From Nanobdellota archaeon (GTDB taxonomy: Archaea; Nanobdellota; Nanobdellia; SCGC-AAA011-G17; GW2011-AR17), in assembly GCA_018830945.1 (NCBI GenBank), contig JAHJRD010000007.1, forward strand, positions 1 through 34,727: a stretch of 34,727 bases of DNA, written 5' to 3'. Positions 29,101 to 34,727 of this stretch are shown here, one piece after another. A model generated the notes under the pieces. It had not been told where the DNA came from and searched no databases. It saw only the letters and a list, made by a program, of their open reading frames with translations. The first letter of the stretch is position 1. Every line of letters starts with the position of its first letter. The position numbers and the translations under genes are program-made.

Positions 29101-29134
29101 CAGTTATAACTAATAATAATCAGTTATATTTAAG
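29101..29134 (-). promoter_or_regulatory. Promoter and operator of the DUF4258/YgiT pair
   Basis: CAGTTATA occurs twice, 20 bp apart (29101-29108 and 29121-29128). The first is part of the perfect palindrome AGTTATAACT (29102-29111), near the expected transcription start, while the second overlaps the minus-strand TATA (TTAAATATAA, 29125-29134). Binding there by the antitoxin would block initiation. Confidence 0.5.
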
Positions 29135-29146
29135 CTTTTCGCACCC

Positions 29147-32100
29147 CTAAGAAAAGAAATCAGCATAGCTTGAGCCGGTTTCCCTGTATATTGTATACTC
29201 GCCTTTGTTGTCAAATATATCCTTGCATTTCACGTAAAACACGCTGCCTGAAATCTGGGCCTCATGGACTGTGGTGTTTGTTGCTATAGGCGTGCCCTCG
29301 CCCATGCTGAATGCGGGCCTGTCTGTTGTGTATTCGCAGGTTGCAGCCTCGTCAAACTCAAGGTGCAATGTGCCAAAGATGCTGTCAACATAAACGCTTA
29401 GCAACGCAGGAGGATCTGAGTCAACAGTCACCTTAAAGCTTGTTGATTCTTTTGCCTCGTTCCCTGCTATGTCCATGCATGATATGTAAAATGTGTAATC
29501 TCCTTTGCCCATGTCAGTGAACACCTGCTCGTGCCTGCTTTCGCCTGTTGTTGCAAACGCAATCATTGAGCCGAACGGCACGTCTGTATTTGAATAGCCG
29601 CAGTTTGCTTTGCCGTTTTCAGCGCCTTTTACAGTTGTCACTTTCATTGTGACATCCTTTGTGTAAAGGTCTCCTTCTGGAGAAACTGATGTTATGTTCA
29701 GCGCATCGCTTCCCTTGAGCGTGAACTTGAAGCTTTCGCTCATCACATTCCTGTCTTTTTCTTCAAATCCTAATTTGTCCTTGCATTTTATGAAGAATGC
29801 ATTTGCTGTCTTTGTGAGGTTCTTGAGTGTTGTTGTGCATTCATAAGTGCCAAAGTAGATTGAGCTCTGGCCAAATGCGCTTGTCTTGCATACAAAGCTC
29901 TGCTCCATCTGCTCAAAGTCAGTGTCCCTCCTGCTGTACTTGCACTCTCCAGGCTCGTCAACATAAATGCTGAAGTCAATGCTCTCAGTGCCTGAAGACA
30001 CATATCCCTCATTCTGCAGTGAAGTGAACTTGATTGTTGGAGGAGTTAAGTCAGGGCTGTCATCAATGACAAACTTGACAAAATAATCCCTTTCATTCTT
30101 GTTATCGTTTGCATCCTTGCAGCGTATGAACATTGCATACTCTCCTTTATTTGCCGCTGTTACATTTTTCTGCGCAAGCTCTGCAGGCAGCGTGAATGTT
30201 GATGACTGGTTGTATAATAATAATGTAGAGCCGAACTGGCCAGGCATGTTGTCAAACTTTGTATTTGGCACAACATCATACTTGCATGTTGCAGGTTCGT
30301 CAGTTGTAATGCCGACAGTGATTGGTTTGAACGGAGGTATATTTTCTTTAATCCTGTATCCAGGGTTGCCCTGCTCAGTGACTTCCTCAAGCTCATACGG
30401 TGGGGTAAGGATTGTTGTCCACGGCCTTATGATTGGCGAGTTTACATCATTAACATCCATTGCAACGCACTTCTCGTCAGAAGTGCCTGCATTAACAAGA
30501 GTGCATGCAGCTCCCAATGACTTGCATTTGTATTCAGAGCATGGCTTCATCTCCTCATTGCAGCTCTCGCAGTCCTCGCCTCCTGCAGGCTGCTCCCACG
30601 GCATGCATGATATTGTGTATGTCTTGTCCACAGTGTCTGTTGCAAATATATCTACAAACTGTAAAATAGTGCGCATCCACATGTAGGTTTGGAATACAGT
30701 CATAAATGTCCCGAATCCGCTTGTCTGCTGCTGCACAACTCCATCTTCAACAAGGCCTTGTTGTGCTGCTCTTTCTGCTATATTCTCTGCCCTTGCTTCT
30801 GCCCCTCTTTGTATCAATTCGTCTCTTGATGCATCTACTGCTGCTTCTTGTCCGATAAGATTTGCCGCATATTCCCGAGAACCATCAATAGTTGGTTGCG
30901 TAATCATTTCTTGAACAACACTTTCTTCAAATCCGCTCTCAGTAAGCTGGGCGCTTATTTCTTTCAAACTATTACCAGCGGTGTCTCTTAAAAATTCTTC
31001 TGCAGCTGCGTCTGCAACAGCACTGCTTCCTTCCCCCAATAATTGTTCTGCCACTTGTTCAGAAGCGCCGTCAACAATGGCATCTGTTAATGCTTCTTCT
31101 GACAATTCTTTGCCTACTTCAACTGCAAATCCTTCTGGCACTCCGCTTATGCCTGCGGCAGCAAGCTCTTCAGCCCCTAATGATTGCGCAAAGAATAACC
31201 CGGCATCTTTTGTAAACAGGCTTCCAATGCCTGAGAAAGGCAGCAAGCCAAGGCCAAATCCTTCTCCTGTCCAGCCAGCCATGCCTGAGGATAATAACCC
31301 TGAGCCAATCATTGTAATGCCTGTGAACAGAATTACATCCCCTGCCTGCTCCATGCTCCAAAAGCTTGTTTCCTCATTTGACATTCTTATTGTAAGCTTG
31401 TCCCAATCCTCAATATCATTATTGCTTAATTTCATCCTTCTGCCGTCAATGCTAAAGTCCCTTTCATCAACAAGCGAATTCATGTATCCGTCTTTTGTCA
31501 GTGTTCCGCGGATATTATAATAGGCACCGCAGTCTCCGACTGCCTTGCAGATATTGTTTCCTGCAACAACCCAATCTTTTTTAGTGCACTGCGGGTTAAC
31601 AACAGCTGTCCATCCTCTTTCTGCGCCTCCGCTGCTTGGATCAATTAAAAATATCCATCTGATTGCATGGCCAAATCCTCCAAGCCTTGCCAATCCAGGC
31701 AATGACCACTTTACATTGCATTCGCTGCTTGCCTGGACGCACTTTTGCTCAGCAGGCGTTGTTGGCGTTGAAGAATCTTCGCTGTCATCTGACTTTGGCT
31801 TGTCGCCCCAGAACTTTAATCCCGGAGGAACCTGGGGAACGCATGTGCCGTCAACTCCTCTTTCACCGCCTTGAATCACAGATGGAAGCCAGTAGCAGTC
31901 CTTTGTAACTTCATTCTCACAGCATTTCTTTCTTTTTTCAATAATAGTCGGAGTCAATCCTGTTTTTTCTTCCTCATCGCTCAAATACTGGTTGCACGCA
32001 AAGCAGTTCTCATCCCTGTTGTCCCTGCATGCTGCTTCTATATAATCTTCATCACCAAAAAGCCCCTGCAGCGCTTCAACGTTTCTTAAAACTTCCTCGC

Positions 32101-33178
32101 CCATGACGCCCTGCACGCAGATTTCCTCCCTGAAATCCTTGCATCCCTCAACCATTTCCTCGCCGTTCATGCAAAGATGCCTGTAGTGCCTTGAGCCAAC
32201 CAAATCACGCGCAAGCCCTGGCATTGAATCATAAACACACCATGATTCGCCGTTCATCTTTGACTTGCCGTCTGCGTTTGGGGAAACCTCATCATCATAA
32301 GTTGTCTTGCAGCCAAGCCCAATGCAGATTGAATTTCCAACCTCCATCTTTTTCTCCTTGTCCTCGCCGCAGACATTGCCTGAGGTATAATCGCAGTTGC
32401 CGCAGTTAACATCATCAGCAGAGCCTGTGCAGCTTTCTGACTCTTTCATCACATATCCGTTATTGTAAGAAACTCTCCTGTCAGAACTGTAAATATTCTC
32501 GCGGTTTCCGCATGTATCAAACCAGTAAATATCCTCGCCAACGCATCCTGTTGTCTGCTGCTTTCCGCAGCCGCAGTTAAGCTGGTCATTGCTGCACAGC
32601 ATGTCCTTGTAGAATCCTGAAGCAGCCCTTCTTGCAGATGTTGCATTGCCTGATATTGTATCTTCAGCAACCTCGCAGTTTGCCCTTGTTGTGAAACCGC
32701 ACCCGTCTGCCTGGACACAGCATCCCTGCTCCTGGCTTTTTGCAGATGCAACGCATTCCCTTTCTGTATTAACATCCTTGTTGAAAACCATGGCAACTTC
32801 CGGGTATAATGAGGCTGTCTGCTTGCACTTGACTTCTGTTACGAAAAAAGCCTGGTCTCCAAGCATGCAGCAGCCTTTTGCGCACTGGTCAATTGAGCAC
32901 ATTGCATCAGCATTCCATGTTGCGCCTTCTGCAGTGCACGCAGCCCTTGGGGTATTTCTGAAGCACCTTCCCTCGTCAGAGCTGTAGCAGCACCCTATTT
33001 TGCAATAGCTTGTCTGCTCGCATGCAGTTGGCGTGAATTTCTTGCCTTCCTCAACATTCTCTTCAGAAGTATAAACACACCATTCGCCTGTTCTTGTTTT
33101 TTCAGCGCAGCCATTCATGGCATAAGCATAGCTAGCGCAAATAAGAATTGCTATTAATAGTGTTATTGCTTTTCTCAT
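29147..33178 (-). CDS. 1343-residue Cys-rich multi-domain surface protein
   Basis: A signal peptide (MRKAITLLIAILICASYAYA) is followed by about 480 residues dense in cysteine (IGCCYSSDEGRCF, KGCCMLG, QGCCVQADGC and similar pairs). A Cys-poor centre (about 560-850) has two hydrophobic segments (about 610-636 and 823-846) around an Ala/Glu-rich helical stretch. A short Cys-rich patch (850-910) precedes four beta-sandwich repeats (920-1343), each with an acidic residue then C-x-Y and an aromatic (EPATCKYD, EPGECKYS, KANCGYS, EAATCEYT) and a VKCKD/IKCKD strand. No C-terminal anchor. It follows the RGQ-type gene by 30 bp and is probably in its operon. If both hydrophobic segments span the membrane, the two Cys-rich parts lie outside and the helical part inside. 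Function unknown. Confidence 0.9.
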   Translation of the reverse strand: MRKAITLLIAILICASYAYAMNGCAEKTRTGEWCVYTSEENVEEGKKFTPTACEQTSYCKIGCCYSSDEGRCFRNTPRAACTAEGATWNADAMCSIDQCAKGCCMLGDQAFFVTEVKCKQTASLYPEVAMVFNKDVNTERECVASAKSQEQGCCVQADGCGFTTRANCEVAEDTISGNATSARRAASGFYKDMLCSNDQLNCGCGKQQTTGCVGEDIYWFDTCGNRENIYSSDRRVSYNNGYVMKESESCTGSADDVNCGNCDYTSGNVCGEDKEKKMEVGNSICIGLGCKTTYDDEVSPNADGKSKMNGESWCVYDSMPGLARDLVGSRHYRHLCMNGEEMVEGCKDFREEICVQGVMGEEVLRNVEALQGLFGDEDYIEAACRDNRDENCFACNQYLSDEEEKTGLTPTIIEKRKKCCENEVTKDCYWLPSVIQGGERGVDGTCVPQVPPGLKFWGDKPKSDDSEDSSTPTTPAEQKCVQASSECNVKWSLPGLARLGGFGHAIRWIFLIDPSSGGAERGWTAVVNPQCTKKDWVVAGNNICKAVGDCGAYYNIRGTLTKDGYMNSLVDERDFSIDGRRMKLSNNDIEDWDKLTIRMSNEETSFWSMEQAGDVILFTGITMIGSGLLSSGMAGWTGEGFGLGLLPFSGIGSLFTKDAGLFFAQSLGAEELAAAGISGVPEGFAVEVGKELSEEALTDAIVDGASEQVAEQLLGEGSSAVADAAAEEFLRDTAGNSLKEISAQLTESGFEESVVQEMITQPTIDGSREYAANLIGQEAAVDASRDELIQRGAEARAENIAERAAQQGLVEDGVVQQQTSGFGTFMTVFQTYMWMRTILQFVDIFATDTVDKTYTISCMPWEQPAGGEDCESCNEEMKPCSEYKCKSLGAACTLVNAGTSDEKCVAMDVNDVNSPIIRPWTTILTPPYELEEVTEQGNPGYRIKENIPPFKPITVGITTDEPATCKYDVVPNTKFDNMPGQFGSTLLLYNQSSTFTLPAELAQKNVTAANKGEYAMFIRCKDANDNKNERDYFVKFVIDDSPDLTPPTIKFTSLQNEGYVSSGTESIDFSIYVDEPGECKYSRRDTDFEQMEQSFVCKTSAFGQSSIYFGTYECTTTLKNLTKTANAFFIKCKDKLGFEEKDRNVMSESFKFTLKGSDALNITSVSPEGDLYTKDVTMKVTTVKGAENGKANCGYSNTDVPFGSMIAFATTGESRHEQVFTDMGKGDYTFYISCMDIAGNEAKESTSFKVTVDSDPPALLSVYVDSIFGTLHLEFDEAATCEYTTDRPAFSMGEGTPIATNTTVHEAQISGSVFYVKCKDIFDNKGEYTIYRETGSSYADFFS

Positions 33179-33208
33179 GTTGTCTTTCCTTTAGCCTGCA
33201 TATCATGG

Positions 33209-33994
33209 CTAGCTCGGCTCGCCTTCAACAGCGAACTGGAAAACATAATCCTTTTCCCTTAACTTAAGCACGTATATCTTGTCAGGGTATGGCTTATTCA
33301 AATATATTGTATACCTGCTCATCTTTGAGAGCATGTATGTCAGCTGGTCAAACCTTCCCATGGTTGTTTCAGCGTCAAGTATGTCAAGCGCAACCTCGTA
33401 TAATTCCCCGAGCGGGCTTCTGACTGTTGTTTCAAACACACCTTGTTTTTTTGTGACATCGCCTTTCTTTGATTTTAACTGCACGTCGTGCTTTAATTCA
33501 ATATTAACCTGCTCAGGCAGGATTTCAACATTAACATCCATTGTATCGCCTCTCTGCAAGGTAAATGTTTTTATCAATCCCATCTCAGCAGCTCCTTCAA
33601 TGTCAAGGCATGTTCCAAGCGCTTCCTTGATTGCCTCTGAAAGCTGCTCCTGCATTTTTTCTTTTGTCAAAAACCTGTTTGTGCATGTTTCTTTTTCAGC
33701 CTGGTTATAGCAGAGATAGCTTATCGGATAATCATCCCATCTCCTGTAGCTGTTTTCAGGCGTTACAAGATACCCGCCCTGCAATCCGATTCTTTTAATC
33801 GGCTCGTCAGATGCTTCTGCAAGGCAGTCCCTCACATGCTTGTTAATATTCTGCATTGTTGCGTCAAGGTTCTCCACGCTTGCTGTTTTTGGTATTACCT
33901 GGTCCTTGAAAGCAAACAATAGAACGATAAGAGCGACAACTATGATGCCCAGTATGACAAACATAGTAACCTGCCCTCTTTTATTATTGCTCAT
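33209..33994 (-). CDS. RGQ-type pilin-like membrane protein
   Basis: The 261 residues begin MSNNKRGQVTMFVILGIIVVALIVLL, the same leader as 13547-14041 and close to 1-1166. The ectodomain carries HVRDCLAEASDEPIKRIGLQGGYL, then two cysteine pairs, and ends KDYVFQFAVEGEPS. It clearly shares ancestry with the edge gene (CITGIAEDGVSLIGMQGGYI). TATA-like elements TATATATAAT and TTTATATA lie at about 34006-34030 on the minus strand. It precedes the 1343-residue protein by 30 bp, as another RGQ protein precedes the Cys-rich genes at 14038-18422. Confidence 0.88.
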   Translation of the reverse strand: MSNNKRGQVTMFVILGIIVVALIVLLFAFKDQVIPKTASVENLDATMQNINKHVRDCLAEASDEPIKRIGLQGGYLVTPENSYRRWDDYPISYLCYNQAEKETCTNRFLTKEKMQEQLSEAIKEALGTCLDIEGAAEMGLIKTFTLQRGDTMDVNVEILPEQVNIELKHDVQLKSKKGDVTKKQGVFETTVRSPLGELYEVALDILDAETTMGRFDQLTYMLSKMSRYTIYLNKPYPDKIYVLKLREKDYVFQFAVEGEPS

Positions 33995-34194
33995 AACATC
34001 AATATGTATTATATATAGGTATATAAAGATTTCTCATGTTTTTTGGTTGGCAGTTTGTAGTTATTGGTCATTGATTTGCAGTTAACGATTATCCGACGGC
34101 ATTTTTAGGAATAGATTGTGCAGTAATAATATTTGGCTCTTTCTGCACAACACGTTGCAAAGCAGTTCTGAAATCCCTGCATATCTTGCTGTCG

Positions 34195-34250
34195 TGTTAA
34201 TGCATTAACAAAGGATAACTATTTAATATTCTTCTGTTAATAGATTAACA
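34195..34250 (+). promoter_or_regulatory. Twin palindromic operators bracketing the histone TATA box
   Basis: TGTTAATGCATTAACA (34195-34210) and TGTTAATAGATTAACA (34235-34250) are two copies of TGTTAAT-N2-ATTAACA spaced exactly 40 bp. The TATA element ATTTAATATT (34221-34230) sits between them, and the second copy touches the ATG at 34251. This is a strong candidate for a dimeric repressor binding cooperatively on one DNA face. Confidence 0.8.
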
Positions 34251-34451
34251 ATGGCAAAAACAATCAAAGTGGCTTCATTAAAAGCGCTTAAGCAGATGGC
34301 AAAGGCAGAAGGGAAAAGGATTGGCGGAGAAGCTCTTGAAAAAGCTTCCTCTTTGCTTGAGGAGCAGGCAAGGCTGCTTATGAAAAAAGCCGCGAGCAAC
34401 GCAATGTGCATGGGCCGGGTTACAATCAAGGAAGAGGATTTTGAGGAGTAG
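34251..34451 (+). CDS. Small archaeal histone-fold protein, shortened C-terminus
   Basis: The 66-residue protein has a short alpha-1 (ASLKALKQMAKAEGK), a long alpha-2 (GGEALEKASSLLEEQARLLMKKAASNAM) and loop 2 with GRVTIKEEDF, then ends EE. As in the paralogue at 13306-13494, the alpha-3 helix of HMf-type histones is missing. TATA distance (about 26 bp) indicates a leaderless mRNA. Two operator palindromes surround the TATA box, so expression is likely regulated, unlike a constitutive chromatin protein. Confidence 0.85.
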   Translation: MAKTIKVASLKALKQMAKAEGKRIGGEALEKASSLLEEQARLLMKKAASNAMCMGRVTIKEEDFEE

Positions 34452-34486
34452 GTATTAGCCTGTAGCTATTAGCCACTGCCCGCTCG

Positions 34487-34636
34487 CTAACCAAAGAATC
34501 TCCTTAATGATGTTAGCTGTTTCCTAATGCGGCTTATGGGCGGCTGCCTCAGCTCATATTTTGGCATGTACACTTCACACCCTTCGCGGTACCTTCTGTA
34601 ATGAGGTATTTTAGAAGCAAATAGCTTTCGTATCAA
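34487..34636 (-). CDS. Possible 49-residue basic protein (weak)
   Basis: From a TTG at 34636 the frame reads LFASKIPHYRRYREGCEVYM... to SLRRFFG and a TAG stop. It is rich in Arg and Tyr and could be real, but it has no ATG, no clear ribosome site and only a poor TATA-like element. Otherwise I see nothing in 34452-34727. Confidence 0.22.
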   Translation of the reverse strand: MIRKLFASKIPHYRRYREGCEVYMPKYELRQPPISRIRKQLTSLRRFFG

Positions 34637-34727
34637 ATATTGCTACATCTCTAATTCTTTCTAAGCAGAATGTTCTTTTTTGTTTTCTGAGATAGCAATA
34701 TGCTTCTATTTTTGTTGTATTATCGTA

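Overview
The window is archaeal. It encodes a TFB general transcription factor, an MBF1 homologue, two small histone-fold proteins, tRNA-m2,2G26 methyltransferase Trm1, a methanogen-type S-layer protein, a tRNA-Thr with an intron at the canonical 37/38 position, and tRNAs without encoded CCA. Many genes are leaderless, with a TATA box centred about 25-29 bp upstream of the ATG. The many short secreted or membrane-anchored proteins with 'KRGQVT-hydrophobic' N-termini and the very large Cys-rich surface proteins recall DPANN archaea (Woesearchaeota/Pacearchaeota-like). That placement is my inference from style, not from a phylogeny.

Layout. 1-2267 (minus): a membrane-anchored RGQ-type protein cut by the window edge, then a dGTPase-type HD hydrolase. 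2437-2696 (minus): Val(CAC), Val(GAC) and intron-bearing Thr(TGT) tRNAs. 2788-5065: a secreted coiled-coil protein and a divergent membrane-bound winged-helix regulator. 5066-6548: a one-gene cassette (DUF4143-type AAA ATPase) followed by a second copy of the last 120 bp of the regulator gene. 6576-8996: a large secreted Cys-rich protein. 9096-12293: MBF1, and divergently TFB interrupted by a 516-residue homing intein. 12427-13494: a HEPN/nucleotidyltransferase pair overlapping a histone gene. 13547-18422: an RGQ-type protein plus two Cys-rich surface proteins in an overlapping operon. 18536-20541: two paralogous membrane proteins, an RsmC-like methyltransferase and a Trm112-like protein. 20594-20677: tRNA-Ser(TGA) with a duplicated 3' end. 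20793-22586: a membrane protein and Trm1, divergent from one shared palindromic TATA box. 22741-25107: the S-layer protein. 25453-28430: pilin-like membrane proteins plus a 41-residue protein. 28495-29080: a DUF4258/YgiT-type toxin-antitoxin pair. 29147-33994: an RGQ-type protein and a 1343-residue Cys-rich multi-domain surface protein. 34251-34451: a second small histone with two strong operator palindromes.

The dominant theme is the cell surface. S-layer, at least six short proteins with a pilin-like N-terminal hydrophobic helix, and five large disulfide-rich ectodomain proteins together suggest an uncharacterised surface apparatus. A second theme is small mobile or structured DNA. Examples are the ATPase cassette whose flanking copies differ only at synonymous sites, a 48-nt double-hairpin unit duplicated in frame inside a pilin-like gene, a 14-bp repeat of the tRNA-Ser 3' end, and an intein in a general transcription factor.
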